This document shows, piece by piece, positions 11,817-24,145 of a stretch of DNA of 64,000 nucleotides (its first letter is position 1; each line of letters opens with the position of its first letter). Origin of the DNA: Podospora bellae-mahoneyi. Lineage: Eukaryota > Ascomycota > Sordariomycetes > Sordariales > Podosporaceae. The stretch spans positions 3,286,001-3,350,000 of the forward strand of contig NC_085886.1 of NCBI RefSeq assembly GCF_035222275.1, in the 5' to 3' direction. A model generated the notes under the pieces. The model did not search any database and was not told the DNA's origin. It saw nothing but the letters and a program-made list of their open reading frames with translations. Made by a program: the position numbers and the translations under genes.

Positions 11817-14800
11817 AGGGAGGAGGCTTTGTGATAGAGTGGAGCAGGTTATGACGATGGCACAATGCCACCATGGAGCTAAATGCTTGAGATACTCATG
11901 GCGTCATGTCTACACTTCGTGCCGTAGAGCCGGTCGAAAGGAAGCGCTGATATGGCTTTACTTTGATTTTTGTGGAGCGTTCACACAAGCTGCCGATAAT
12001 TTTCGAGGTCGGCTGACGAGGATAGGGGAGCTAGGTTGGTATCGACAGGTTTGGTCGGAGCGGAGCATTTACAAAGTCATGGCTGTCTCGGAGCATTGGG
12101 TTGAAGGTGTTTGTTGTGGTTCTTGTGTTGTTGTTTTTGGCAACCTTCCCGCGCTAATGTTATCTTACCAAAACTGTATACTTTCTGGGAGGGTTGCGAG
12201 ACCTCTTTTTCATTTTTCGGTTGTGGAGGAAATACCCCGGGGATGGAGAATGCTTGGTTGGCGGATGTGTGGAGTTGTCTGTGTCTTGATTGAATTCTCG
12301 CTTATTGTTTATGTCTACATGTCTATTCTTCTCTTTCCTGCACATCAAATCAAATTGAGAGCGGGGGGTGTTTTGCGAGTTTGTTTTGCAAGGCTTTGAA
12401 AGAAAAATTATAGAGATGAGGAAATAGGGAACAGGAGGTATGGGAGGTGCGTGTTGGCAGTCGGTGAAAACGAGAGAAGGATGGGTGATGGCTTTGTGCG
12501 TTGTTGAGTGAGGAGCATGGCACAATGCTCGGAACAGACGCAAGCAAAGGGTGGAGAGCAAGGAAAAGGCGTGCATAATTTGATCATGCTGGGAGGTGCC
12601 TTTGTCATTGACTACTGGCATTGCCGCCGACGATCGGCCCTGGCAACTGGAAAGCCGTTCCCTGGATTGCTCGTGGTGCGGCTTCGCCAGCAGGCAATGG
12701 AAAAGGTGCGGTTGCATATGATACGGCGACCGTCCACCTACCCAAGCATTTGCTACGTTATATAAGCACGCCGTGGGATGGGCTCTGACTTGGTATGGGA
12801 AAAAACCAGATCAGGCTCATGTCCACATACATATGAGGCGAGGAAGAGGAATATCCAACCGCCGCCTCCCTCTCAAGAAGCAGAGCGGAACTTATCTAGA
12901 AACTCGAGGATCAAAATTGTAAAACTCCAACAAACAACAGCCAAGCGCTCTACCTTCCCGTTCTCTGATCTTTGTTCCTGTGTTGCGTAACCCTTTTGAC
13001 AAGAACTTTCCATGTGCGATGCTGCTGCAGCTACCGTCCGAACCTTTTTAGTTTATTCTTCTAGAAGACGAACACGTTCCCACTGTTGAGAAGGTGCCAC
13101 AAACGGCGGGACGCAGTTGTAGGACGAGAACTTCCTCGAGGCGGCAGGTGGCCGAGAGCAAAAGGGCAGGTATACAGAAGTACCGGTACTTGCGAGGTAC
13201 AAGACCTTCCTTACCTGCCCTGTCTTTGTATCTGTAGACGAACTTTGACGCCATGGCCGGGGTGACCCCTAGCGATTAAGCTGTGTTGTAACGTTGGGAT
13301 GTTTTGTCTCGGTGGCGGACTGCCCAGCCATGCATCGTCAACGGTTTTTGTTGAGTTGTGGTTTTTTTCTTCCTCAGGGGTAATAACGTTGGGTGTGCTG
13401 CCGACGTTTTAATTATTACGGAAAATACAGGCTAGTTAACTGAGTGGAAAATGTATATATACATTGTAGTCATTTTTACTGTTCTTCTTCTGGAAGAAGG
13501 GGGGGAGTGGTTGTCAAAACTGAGTGAACTGCGACAGGGGGTTGCTGTTGGGATGACGCAGTTGCTTAGCTAGCGTTGTGTAACCACACTTTTCTTTTCT
13601 TCTTTTTCTTCTTTGGCATTGGGGGGTTTAATCGGGCCGGTGCGGGAGGTTGTCTTTCGGGAGCGGGCCGGGAAGGGGAGGGATGGATGGTGGAATAATT
13701 TAACGAAAACTAAAAGTTTGTTGATCGACGGTTTTCTCTTCGCCAGGTTGGTGTACAGCAGCAAAGCCTGTGGGTTACATGAGTGTTGCCGAGGACGAGA
13801 AGAATATGCGAGGCAGATGACTTGCTTTTTGGGTGACACTTGTCATACTTTGGTTGCTTGAGAAGAGACCAGCTGGGATGGAAGGGATGGAAGGGGGGAA
13901 GGGGTGGGGGGAGGATATACCGGAAGAGAAAGAAGGGGGGACTGGGAGCTATACTCACTTGCTATGCAAAGGTTGAAATAAGCAGCTTTTTGCTCTTCCC
14001 GAGTGCCAGCCTGCCGGGAATGATCTGACGAGAAAAGCGAATGCTACTGTACGCGCAGGAAGCAGCACACATGCTTGCTGCACATATCCCACCCGGCACA
14101 TGACGACGGGATGGGGTGACAGTGCAAGAAACATGGAAGCAAGACGGACATGGATTGTCGGAATCTGCCAGCCAAGGACCGGGACCGGGACCGGGAAAAG
14201 GACCGACATGTTGGAACCCAATTGACTGGAGCCGAGGGAGAGCAGCCGGGGCGGGTTGCAGATACGGATAATCACAAAAAGGGGACCCGATGACTCTCGT
14301 TTAAATCAACTACATGCTGCAGTCAGTGGGCTCGGTGTGACGGTTGCTACCTTGCTGTCCCATAAAATGCTCGAGGGCAGTGCCTACCCTAAACTCCATG
14401 TGCCCTGCAGCATGCCAAGTGTTGTGGCCCGTTGGAAAAGCAGTGGGTGATACTGTATGGATGGATGATGCTGTGCATTGTGCAGGTACGTACGACCTGA
14501 CACTGATACAACGGGCCAGATAACCAGACCACAGGGCTCGTTGATAGATAATTGTGCCGGGGAGACAGGACGAGGAGTTTTCTCAACCGCACAGCAGGGG
14601 GGAAAATACGAGCAGTTGGGCAACGTTTGACCTGGCTCTTCTCGTCTCTCTCTTACTCTGTTGATAAGGAGTAGGTAATGTAATGTACTGTACCTACCTT
14701 AACCTACCATCACCAAGACTTGGTTGCATATGCACTCCAACGGTTCAGTCTCTTTACCTTAGCATTCCTTCGCTCCATTCTGGTGCCATCCATGCCCCAT

Positions 14801-15817
14801 GCCTGCCACGTTTTGTGATGGTTGCGTCGCACAGGGCTAAAAAGCCTAGTGAGAAAAAGGAAAAAAGACTTGTTTAGCTCCCTTTCCGTTACCATCTGGC
14901 CATCCCAGCCCGTCCCGCACACTACCGCAGGGTCCGTCATACCGGCGCACTGGAACCGGGACGGGACGACATGTTTTAGAAGGAAGCTGAGGTGAAGAGC
15001 CCGTCACCCAAGTTTGGCACTAAAAGGCCGCGGCTCCGTACGGGCTGCACTGTGCGCGCTTGTTTGCTTAGCCTCGTCCGCCCCCCTCCCCCCCAAGCCC
15101 GGGCGAGCGGGCCTGTCCCTGGTTGACTTTTTGACGATCGCCCCGTGCGCTCCCCCGGATCAACGGTCAGCGGGTAATCATCCCGTCCCGTGTCGCCGCC
15201 GCGGCTCCGCCCCATTCCCCCGGACCCACCTCCACTTTGCAAACGGAGGTGGCTTGCTTTTGCACACGCGATGCCCGGGTCTAGGAATAATAAGAGCAAT
15301 TACGTGCATGGGTTCTAAAAAGAGGAAGCCAAATGCGCCAAGTAAAAGACGAGTCTAGCGCAGCCAATTCATGCAGCTTGTCTTCAGTTTGGCCGTTCCA
15401 CCACCATGTACACAACTCAGCTAGAGTCACTATCTATTCGCAGAGACAAAAACAACCTGGAAAACTATTTGCAGCTCTACCTTGAAATTTTGACAGCCTT
15501 TCGGTTTGCGGATGACAGCCAGTGATCAGCTTGAAAGTGCAGCAATCTGCAGCGGTGTGTGTGTGTGTGGAGACTGCCCAGTCATTTTTCGGTTGGCAGA
15601 TTTCAGGAAAGGTTGAGGCACCAGCAGCTCACCTTAAAACCTTATATTCACACCATTTCAAGACCCTCCCGCGCTCACCCGCAAAATAAAAAGGGGATAA
15701 CTTTTTTTTTTGCAGCGAAGGTATCAGATAACCCCTTCTCTGCAAGGCATTCCCCTGTTTTTTGGCTGCCAGGAACGACATACCTTATTTCCAAATCCTC
15801 GGCTATCAACGCATATC
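11817..15817. other. gene-free interval between con7 and AAR2
   Basis: No supportable gene. The first few hundred bases are probably the con7 3' UTR. Many T-rich and G-rich short runs occur (poly-G near 13890-13935). Close to the AAR2 start, an oligo-T tract followed by GCAG at about 15704-15713 resembles a 3' splice site, so AAR2 may have an intron in its leader. Confidence 0.5.
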
Positions 15818-17209
15818 ATGTCAACACCCTCTGACATCATGGAACAAATCACACAACCAAGCACACGGGATCAAAATGCCGGCCATGTACTCGAGCAGGA
15901 TATCACTGTACGGCCAAATGAAAATGATGAATGGCACGAGAGCATCAGGGACGCATTACGGATACTAGACCTACCAGACAACTTCACCGTTGGGCTCGAC
16001 CTGATGACCATGACTACCACCACCAGCCTCCAAGGGTTTCAGAAAATCCCGCCAGGGCGTCATTTTCTTTGGGTGCAGCAACCAGGTGCTCCCTTCCGGT
16101 CAGGGTACTGGTTCGTGTCAAAAAATTGGCGGAAAGATTTTTGGATCATAAAGTGGGACAAGTTCAACGAGGTGCTGGCCGAACCGACTCCTGAGGAGAA
16201 GAAGGATGCTGTTGACAGAGCGGATTTCGAGAAACTCGTACCATACACCCTTGATGGGCTGACCAACAACAAGGGCCGGTCCGGTGGTGAACCGGCAGTT
16301 GCTGATTACTCGTTTGCACCCACTGACTCTTCGCAGCCGCTTTGGTCACGAGATCCTGGGTCCCTCTGGGCCATCCTGACGGATAATATTACTACCGACA
16401 CCATTCCTCGAAACAAATTGGAGCCACGTAACAACGAATTTCTTGTCGATTCGACTACTGATTGCAGGCCAGACCTGCCGCTGGAAAGTAGTTCAGCAAT
16501 GCAAGCAAAATACGATGGCCAGTTTCACTTTATCCCGTTCTCCCACATACCGAGGGAAGCTGGGTCCGGAAGATTAATTGGCAGACCACACGACGAAATT
16601 ATGGACGAGATACTCTCCGAGATACAATTCTCCTTTATGACCGGAACTTTGCTCAGCAACCTGGCCTGCCTTGAGCACTGGTGGGACTTGGTGTTGAGAG
16701 TGGTGTTGAAATCCTGGGATTTGGTTTGGGCACGACCCAAGTTTGTGGGGGACATGATTACGATTTTGCATGCCCAGTTGTACTTCACAGAGGTGTGTCT
16801 TGAGGGGGACAACACGCCTGTGTTGGGTGGGGCCAAGGGGAAGTCCAAGACTGAGGCTGGTCCGAATCCGGATAGGGTGTTGTATCAGGTCAAGAGGGGA
16901 AGCAGGGAACGGTTGAAGAAGGCGCTGGAGAGCTTTAGACAGGACACGATAATTCGTATTCCAGGGCAGAGTGGGAAGATTACGGAGGCCAGGAAGGGGT
17001 TTGAAGAGTTGGAATGCTTCTTGTTTGGTTTGGGCTGGGACCTTGGGGGAAAGGGTTCTGGTGCCAACAGAGAGGACAGCAGCAGTAGCGAGGATGAGGA
17101 TGCAAAGGAGGACGAGAACTGGAATAGCGAAGATGATGATGATCAGCCGGTTATGGTTGAGTTGGACGAGAAGGGAAGAGAAATCGGGCTGGTCAGCTTT
17201 AACGACTAG
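15818..17209 (+). CDS. AAR2: AAR2-family U5 snRNP assembly factor
   Basis: Single-exon frame of 463 residues. The frame extends upstream without an ATG; the first ATG, at 15818 (MSTPSD), sits in a good context and is taken as start. Residues about 52-95 (LRILDLPDNFTVGLDL, then IPPGRHF at 77-83 and a GYWF segment) match the N-terminal domain of AAR2, in which a fixed-size leader is followed by the conserved IPPG-H-F motif. The middle and C-terminal parts are alpha-helical in character and fit the AAR2 helical domain. The end carries an acidic Ser/Asp/Glu tail (about 421-443). In yeast and human, AAR2 binds Prp8 during cytoplasmic U5 snRNP maturation and keeps Brr2 off until nuclear import. It is followed on the same strand by SNF8, with no functional link expected. 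Confidence 0.82.
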   Translation: MSTPSDIMEQITQPSTRDQNAGHVLEQDITVRPNENDEWHESIRDALRILDLPDNFTVGLDLMTMTTTTSLQGFQKIPPGRHFLWVQQPGAPFRSGYWFVSKNWRKDFWIIKWDKFNEVLAEPTPEEKKDAVDRADFEKLVPYTLDGLTNNKGRSGGEPAVADYSFAPTDSSQPLWSRDPGSLWAILTDNITTDTIPRNKLEPRNNEFLVDSTTDCRPDLPLESSSAMQAKYDGQFHFIPFSHIPREAGSGRLIGRPHDEIMDEILSEIQFSFMTGTLLSNLACLEHWWDLVLRVVLKSWDLVWARPKFVGDMITILHAQLYFTEVCLEGDNTPVLGGAKGKSKTEAGPNPDRVLYQVKRGSRERLKKALESFRQDTIIRIPGQSGKITEARKGFEELECFLFGLGWDLGGKGSGANREDSSSSEDEDAKEDENWNSEDDDDQPVMVELDEKGREIGLVSFND

Positions 17210-17676
17210 CTGTGTTGGCGCTTTGTTGTGGTGTTGGAACGCGGGACAATTTGAAGGCCCAGCTCTTTGGTGGTTATCTTCTCGGTGGGGGCTTGGATTG
17301 GTCTTTGGGTGCATGGTGCAGAAAAATGATTTTTGAAAGCTGTTGGTAAAGTTGGGCTGGTGCTTTGAGTCCTGTCATAACCAAACTTGCGTATTTGGCA
17401 AGCTTATTGTGGCTGACAGGTGCCCCTGAATCACTGTTTATTTACCAAGCCAGCGGTGCCTCCGGTGGTTGCTGTGGGCGAACGGCCCAGTGGGACTGCC
17501 CCGGATTCCCCAACTGTGGCTGCTTATCTCATCGCCCCGCCTCCCACCTTGAAGCTACCCGCTTTCATTCATCATTCGTCACCAACCTCACTCATTCACC
17601 AACTCACCCTGCTTATAATCCCCAACACCAAAACACCCTGCTCTCATTAGTCCAAGGAAAGCCTAACACCGAAATC
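17210..17676. other. AAR2-SNF8 intergenic
   Basis: 467 bp between two plus-strand genes. It holds the AAR2 3' UTR and the SNF8 promoter/leader; a C/T/A-rich tract just before 17677 resembles a fungal 5' leader. No other feature seen. Confidence 0.6.
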
Positions 17677-18498
17677 ATGTCCCGCAAAGGCGTCGGCCTC
17701 GCCGCCTTTGATCGCTCCCGCCTCACCTCGGCCTCGTACGCAAACCACGGCACCGCCCTCCGCACCACCAACGCCCAAGCCCTCGAAACTCAGCTCTCCG
17801 TCTTTCGCTCCCTCCTCCAACAGTTTGCACAGCAACACGGCAAAGAAATCCGCTCCAACCCCTCTTTCCGCGCCCAGTTTGCCCGGATGTGCACCGCCAT
17901 CGGGGTGGACTTTCTGGCCGCCTCGGCCAGCCACGAAGGCAGCGGGGGAAAGGGGGGGGAGAGCTCCATCTGGGGCCAGCTGCTAGGGAGGACGGTGAAC
18001 GACTTTTACTTTGAGCTCGCGGTGAAAGTGGTGGAGGTTTGCTCTGACACGAGGGGGGAGAACGGGGGGTTGATTGAGGTGAGGAAGGTGAGGGAGCTGC
18101 TGCAGGTGAGGCAGGAGAAGCAGATGGGCGGTCCGGGGCAGACGGAAGGGGGGGGGTTGACGGAGGATGATGTACTGCGGGCGGTAGGGACGCTCAAGCC
18201 GTTGGGGTCGGCGTACTCGATTGTGAGGGTGGGGTCGAAGCCGTATATTCGGTCGGTGCCGAAGGAGCTGAATACGGATCAGAGTGCTGTGTTGGAGGCG
18301 GTGCAGGTGCTGGGGTATGTGTCAGTTTCGATGTTGATGGTGAATTTGAAGTGGGCGAGGGCGAGGGCCAAGACGGCGGTGGAGGATTTGGTCGGGGAGG
18401 GGATGCTGTGGGTTGATAAGCAGGCTGGGGGTGAGTGGGATTACTGGAGTCCTGGGTTTATGCTGGAGGGGCAGGACTGTGGTGGGTTTGGGGGGTGA
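17677..18498 (+). CDS. SNF8: ESCRT-II subunit Vps22/SNF8
   Basis: Intronless, 273 residues from the ATG at 17677; the open frame runs further upstream but that part looks like leader. The N-terminus (RKGVGLAAF, residues 3-11) is the conserved Vps22 start, followed by a helical hairpin (residues about 30-75), the FARMC-IGVDFLAAS segment and two winged-helix domains (about 85-270, including LKPLGSAY and WSPGF). ESCRT-II is a Y-shaped complex of one Vps22, one Vps36 and two Vps25 that sorts ubiquitinated cargo into multivesicular bodies at the endosome. The length is typical of the family (about 230-280). The 3' half is very G-rich on the coding strand. Inserts such as GGKGGESS and GGPGQTEGGG are likely loop expansions. 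Recognition is strong from the N-terminal motif and overall length. Confidence 0.87.
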   Translation: MSRKGVGLAAFDRSRLTSASYANHGTALRTTNAQALETQLSVFRSLLQQFAQQHGKEIRSNPSFRAQFARMCTAIGVDFLAASASHEGSGGKGGESSIWGQLLGRTVNDFYFELAVKVVEVCSDTRGENGGLIEVRKVRELLQVRQEKQMGGPGQTEGGGLTEDDVLRAVGTLKPLGSAYSIVRVGSKPYIRSVPKELNTDQSAVLEAVQVLGYVSVSMLMVNLKWARARAKTAVEDLVGEGMLWVDKQAGGEWDYWSPGFMLEGQDCGGFGG

Positions 18499-19331
18499 GG
18501 GAGTGGTGATGATGGCTGTTGACGAGCTGAACCGATGTGGATGAGAAAATTTCCACCCTACCGGCTTGGCGTTGTCTAAATCATGCTGTCTTGTTGCCCT
18601 CAAGATAAACTGCAGGCATCATTGTCTGGAGACGCCACTGGATTCGTCCCATCTCGCCATACACAAGGCAGACACAGGCGCTTTCAACCCCGACCAGACC
18701 AGGCCTCATCATTTGGGTCCAAAAGCAACCTACCTCACAGGCTTTCAAGGTCTAGGTTACTGCGGTTTGTACAGGTTCTGGTTGTGTCCTAGGAATGAAA
18801 AATGATTGGGACAGGATAAAACACAACAAAATCGACCAGAGGCCCTCTCAGGAGAGCCGTTGTGCATGGGGAACCTTGATGACGGTTTATATCATGGTTG
18901 ATAATTTGATGTTTTTAAAATAGATGGAAACCCAACACTGAACTCGATGTTGAATTTAAGAATAACATTTATTTGTACGATTGTTGTCTCTTGGATTGCA
19001 TGTTTGACACCGGATGGCAAGTGGCATATTGCATTATCGATTGTTGTCTGTCATCTTAAAAAACAAGCAAGGGGCTCTGCCTAATCATTCATAGCAAATA
19101 GCCACCCAAAAGCGAGAAATACAACGCTGTAAAAAGGGTATCCCCCATACGCTGAAAGATCCGGCCCCTATAACCCAACATGACAAGGGGTGAACAAATT
19201 GCCATTTGAGAAAAAGAAATGACATAACCTTTATGCATGCAACACAGCTAGTTCAGCCCACTAGCTGTTCCACTCGCTCTACTGCTTCTGCTCCTACAAC
19301 GTGAGATATTCAGCTGTGAATACCTCCCCCA
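18499..19331. other. convergent intergenic, SNF8 and unknown gene
   Basis: 833 bp between the 3' ends of two converging genes. Moderately AT-rich with several A/T runs; likely overlapping 3' UTRs and polyadenylation signals. No coding feature supported. Confidence 0.55.
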
Positions 19332-20886
19332 TTACTGCTCGTTGGACATTCCTGAAATGGGGCTCAAACCCGGGGGTACCCCCAGAGTCGGGGTTGTCAG
19401 CCCTGTAGTTTCTGCAGCACCATTAGCTGTCGTTGTGACAACAATATCTGCAGTCCCGAACTCAACAGCCTCCTCGGTCAAGGCCACCCCCTCGATAACC
19501 TCCAAAGGTTCAGATCCAAAGATGTCCATCCCATTGGCCTCTTCCGCATCTATTTTGTTGTGCTCGGCGTGTTCAAAGGATGAGGACAGATCAGTCTCGG
19601 ATTCGTTATCGTCATCCTTAACGGAAGTGGTGTAGCCCGGGGCCGTGATACGAGTCCATAGGCCATCCAAGTCGACGGAGAAGACTGGCTCGGCTGTCGT
19701 TGGTGGCGAGGCTAGTACCGGAGGGCCAAAAGTCGAGATGGAGGCAATCGGATCCCCAGTATCCTGATCGTAAACCATGCCTGTCGATTCCGTCATGACG
19801 TGGTCATCAATGATCTCGTTGGGTGAGACCGAAGAAGAAGAAGAAGAAGAAGAAGAAGCGACAGGGGCACGGGCTTTGTGGCCACGGGGCTGGTTCATGG
19901 GAATACGTCAGTGGAATCTCAGGGTACATGGGATAATAAGAGAATGGACTTACCAGTGGAACAGGCCGACATCCCAAGTTCTTTACAGTCTCCACATCGA
20001 CACATGGCCTCATTTTCACTTGGCTGAACGAATACCCAGTGGCTATAGTGGGAGGTATATCTCCGTTCAAAACACCATCCAGACTAACCCAGGACTTTTG
20101 TCTACCGATAGGGTGGCATCTGTGACAGACTTTGTGCTGACACTCATACTTGGGGTCCGGCATCCAAGGACGGTCGTCATCGGGGTATTTGAACCCGTAC
20201 TGATTGTTGAAGTCCTGGTCCCGAAGACGCTCGTCAGTTATCACGTCCAGGACGTGGTCGCGTTGGGCGAGAATCTCCTTCAACTCTTCTGGAGTGTAGT
20301 TCCAGAGTTGCTCCTGTGATATTTCGTCCAAGAAGCTGTACTTTTCGCTTCGTGCGTCTGCGCCGTGTTTGCCGAGTGTCATTTGCTGGGAAAAGTTGTG
20401 GCCCAGTTGATCAAAGGCAATCTTGGGGGGTTTATGTTAACAAATGATTCTGTGTGTGAGTTTGAGTGAAAAGGCACATACCTGAAAACCGAGTTCTTTT
20501 ATCCCAATAATCAGAGGTTCTCGGTCCATGACACAGCGATACAGCCACCCAAATGGGTGAGACCTCTTGCAGCTATCACACTTGAATCGCTCGTTGACCT
20601 GGTACAGTGTTGACATGACGGAATGGTGGCAGTTTGGCCTCCAGGCGCGGGAGAGTCGAGCTGGAGGTCTGAGCTGGTAGGCTGTGAGGCTTGAGAGTGG
20701 GATGCTCATATCGTGCGGACGTACGGGCACGGCCTGGGGATCGTAGTTTGACAGCGCGAGGTTACGAGGCAACACTCTCTGCTTCCCCTTTCCCTCATCA
20801 TCATTATCACCATAAGGGGGGCTCTGCCGTTGTTGTGGTCGGCCTGAGAAGCCCGGGGGTGGCTTTGATGGGGGTATGGTGCTCAT
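19332..20886 (-). CDS. uncharacterised protein with Cys/His clusters and poly-Ser tract
   Basis: Three exons on the minus strand: 20886-20482, 20421-19954 and 19889-19332, giving 476 residues. Introns are 60 and 63 bp; the second has a CTGAC branch point and a CCAG acceptor that skips an in-frame stop. I do not recognise the family. Visible features are a proline-rich N-terminus, a possible zinc site C103-x2-C106 with H110 and C118, a second cluster C229-x4-C234-x2-C237-H238, a helix rich in Glu/Leu (EISQEQLWNYTPEELKEIL), and an acidic, Ser/Thr-rich C-terminus after a run of about nine serines encoded by a TCT/TTC-type microsatellite (about 19831-19857). The two Cys/His clusters suggest a metal-binding fold. 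The exon structure and even codon phases argue for a real gene, probably specific to filamentous fungi. Confidence 0.75.
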
Positions 20887-22638
20887 GTTGTCGAATAGCG
20901 ATGAAGGAAGAGGCCTGAAGATGGCATCCAGATTACAGAAACAACGCTAGCGAGCTTGCTCGGCTTTTTTATTATTATGGATTATGACGGAAGCAGTCAA
21001 GTCGCTGACGATTTCGGCGGAGACAGCCATAGATTCCGGAGCCAGGCAGACTCACCTGAAGGTCGCAGGCGTGAGCTTGGAAAGCCGAGCAGTCCCTTAG
21101 CCAGTAATATTCATCGCGTTTGCTTACCTTTAGGATTGGCAGGAGCACAAACTGGAAAACCATTCAAAGCTTCCATCCATCGCGCCTTCCTTCTTCTCCA
21201 CCTCAAGCCTAGAGCCAAAGCCACCAAGACCCAGGTGAACGGGAAGGTGGGGAGATGGGCAAACGCTCTTTCCCACGACCAAAGCTTGACATCAGAACTC
21301 AGATAAAACACCTATCATCACCAGAGAAATACAACACCTACCTGCGATGAGTTCCTTTTCTTCTGCTTTGCTTGACATGATCCTAATGTATTTAACTCCC
21401 GGTTGCCTCCTTGAAACAGAACTCAACATTGCCATCCGTTTTGTACTACATCGGGCATGGCTGGGATGTCACCAGCTCAAGGCCACAAATACACACACAA
21501 TTCATCCGTTCGGTCTGCCTACCTTGAGAGTTTGGTGAGTCTGTAGCGGGGTCTTCTCTTCTCTGACCTACGAGGTGTGTAGGTGGAGATGTGGAGGGGA
21601 GTGAGTGTCGTTCATGCCTATCCGAGCCTGACTACACATGTGCAGAGTATCTAGATTGATGTGATGGAACAAGCCTTCTAGAAAACCACTAGATACTTGT
21701 ACACGCAGAAGATGTCCATTGTGGATGAGGTGGAGGTGAACTTAAAGGTCCAAGACATGGATGGCATGCGGCTCATGAAAAACCGGGGCTGTGTTGTCGC
21801 CATTTAAGGCTGGCAGTGGAGCTACCGAGGAAGCTTTCCCACAGCTTCCGTTCATTCCATTGCTGACTTCTTCGTCGGATAGCAGTGCCAAATGGTCATG
21901 TCACAGCCAATCAGACATTTTGGACATCCCGAAACCCTGTGCGTCAAGGCGTGGTGCTGGTGGTCTGGATGACTGGCCCAGACGAGCTGAGATCTGGAGG
22001 AAGCAGTGAGAGCGACAGGGATGAATGGGCAGGGATCAGACGTTGCCGTGTGCTGTTGTCTTGTGGTTGCTGTCGCTCTCAGCAGCTGTGGGGGAAAACA
22101 AAAGCCTCGGGCCATGGGAAGAACAGCCAATCAGCGGCGTCCCCTGTGGTCTGCATTCAGGTCCCCACACGCCTGTCTTGAAGGTGGGCCCCTGTCGCGA
22201 CGCCCGTTGATGGGGGAAGAGCTCGTCTGCTCCCCCCCAGCGCCCCAATCCGATCCAAAAAACCAGCCTCCCCGTTTCCCGAGCTGGTGCAAGCCGAGAT
22301 TTCGCGACGACGGCCATCTCTCCTCGATCCTCTTCACCGTACCTTTCCTGCATCACACTGGTGAGTTGTTCTTTTTGTCCACCCCAGAGCATTTGTCATT
22401 TCCAAGCCCAATTGGCTTTCTCCTCCAGCTGCGACGCGCCTCCGTTTTCGTTTGACTTGCAGCCGTCGTCATCGGGATTCGAGACCCGCCCTGTTGCCCC
22501 CGTACTCTCTCCACTGTTGTAAACAAAGCGTTGACCTGGGCACAAGGTAGACAGACCGCCGACACCGAACTGTGCGCCGCCGCCGCGACACCGAACGAGT
22601 TATACATATAGCTAGATGCCGATTTGACCGCGCCGACC
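20887..22638. promoter_or_regulatory. shared divergent promoter region
   Basis: 1.75 kb between a minus-strand start (20886) and a plus-strand start (22639). No gene recognised. On the Mpv17 side, GTGAGT at 22361 and CTCCAG ending at 22428 frame a plausible 68-bp intron in the 5' leader. Other open frames here are short and without motifs. Confidence 0.45.
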
Positions 22639-23579
22639 ATGTCGTCCATCAAGATTGAGCGGGACACCGTTCAGCAGACCATCACCGATGCCGCCAAGAG
22701 CGTGAGCAAGAAGGATGTTGGCTTCGTGGGCAGCACCGCCGCCGCCATCGCCGAGGCTGCCCACGGCGACCTTCCCGGCACCACTGGAAAGCATCCCATC
22801 TCGGCCGTCGTCGGTACTGCCCTCACCGGCGGCAGAAAGAATGCTGGGACAAAGGGTTACCTCGCTGCCTACCTCCGCCAACTAGAGACCAACCCTCTGC
22901 GGACCAAGATGCTCACGGCCGGCACGCTCGCTGGCGCTCAGGAGTTAATCGCATCGTGGCTGGCCAAGGACCGCAACAAGCATGGCAACTACTTCACATC
23001 CCGCGTGCCCAAGATGGCCACCTATGGCGCACTTGTCAGCGCTCCCCTCGGCCACTTTTTGATCTGGCTCTTGCAGAAGACCTTCAGCGGCCGTACCAGC
23101 CTGCGTGCCAAGATCTTGCAGATTCTCGTCAGCAATTTGATTGTAGGTCTCCTATGACACGGTTATGTTGAATCAGGCCATGATGTGCTAACCACAGTTG
23201 TTTCTTCAAGATTGCCCCCATCCAAAACACCGTCTACCTCGTCGCCATGGCCTTGATCGCGGGTGCCAAGAACTTCCACCAAGTAAAGGCCACGGTCAAG
23301 GTTGGCTTCTGGAAGGTGATGAAGGTGAGCTGGATCACCTCGCCTCTCTGCCTGGCCTTTGCCCAGAAGTTCCTGCCCGAGCACACATGGTTGCCCTTCT
23401 TCAACCTTGTGTCCTTCATCATCGGCACCTACATCAACACCATCACCAAGAAGAAGCGCCTGGCGGCCCTCCGCAAGAAGCACTTTGGTGAGGGCCGCGC
23501 TCCCGGCCCCAGCGGTGCCCCCTCGACTCTGGGCCGCCCTGAGGATTACCCCCCTCTCGGCCCCAACCCCCCTTACTAA
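22639..23579 (+). CDS. Mpv17/PMP22-family membrane protein
   Basis: Two exons, 22639-23142 and 23211-23579, joined by a 68-bp GTAGGT...CAAG intron; 290 residues. The reading frame opens slightly upstream without an ATG, so 22639 is the start. After a non-conserved N-terminus of about 75 residues, YLRQLETNPLRTKMLTAG is the usual Mpv17 entry motif (x-Y-x3-L-x3-P-L-x-T-K). The core has MATYGALVSAPLGHFL, four or so hydrophobic segments and the diagnostic WKVMKVSWITSPLC...FLPEHTWLPFFNLVSFIIGTY block near residues 210-250. Family members sit in the peroxisomal membrane or the mitochondrial inner membrane and form weakly selective channels. The extra N-terminus and the Pro/Gly-rich tail make it longer than Mpv17 itself (about 180). 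Subcellular site cannot be decided from sequence alone. Confidence 0.85.
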
Positions 23580-24145
23580 ATTTTTGGGGGTTACATAATA
23601 AAGCTATCGAGGGAACCGTGATGTGCCTGCCAAAGAGGAAAACGTGTGACCGCTTCTCTCGTATATCTCTGGAATATGTCTGAATAAAAGGGGGAAGGGG
23701 CACATGTCTAGTGTCAGTGGGGCGGGAGGATTGGAAAGGACAATGATGGTTGGCTGGATGGATATTTTTTAGTTACGATGATACATGTGTATGCGTGTGT
23801 GATGTGTTCGAGCGCGAGCGAGATTCTGTATTTTCGGTTGGCGAGAAGCAGGAATCCTTGCTTTCAGAAGGGAGTTATTTATTCTTTGTGTTTGTCTTGA
23901 AAGGAAAGGTGGAGGGGTGGTTGGATACCTGATTTGCACAATTTTGGTTGGTTTTTATTTTTATTTATTTTTCTCTCGATTTGTTCATGAATCATCTATT
24001 TTCCCTAGACTTTGGGACCTGAGCTCGAGGTTTTGGTCTTGGGGGGCAAGAAAGATGAAAATAAGATGGATATATGTTTACTGTCTTGGTTTAGACTACC
24101 GCGTGTATGTTCTGTTGAAACGTTTTGACGAAAAAAAAAGATTCT
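23580..24145. other. convergent intergenic, Mpv17 and hemerythrin genes
   Basis: 566 bp between converging 3' ends, T-rich on the plus strand (for example 23935-23985), consistent with 3' UTRs. No gene seen. Confidence 0.55.
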
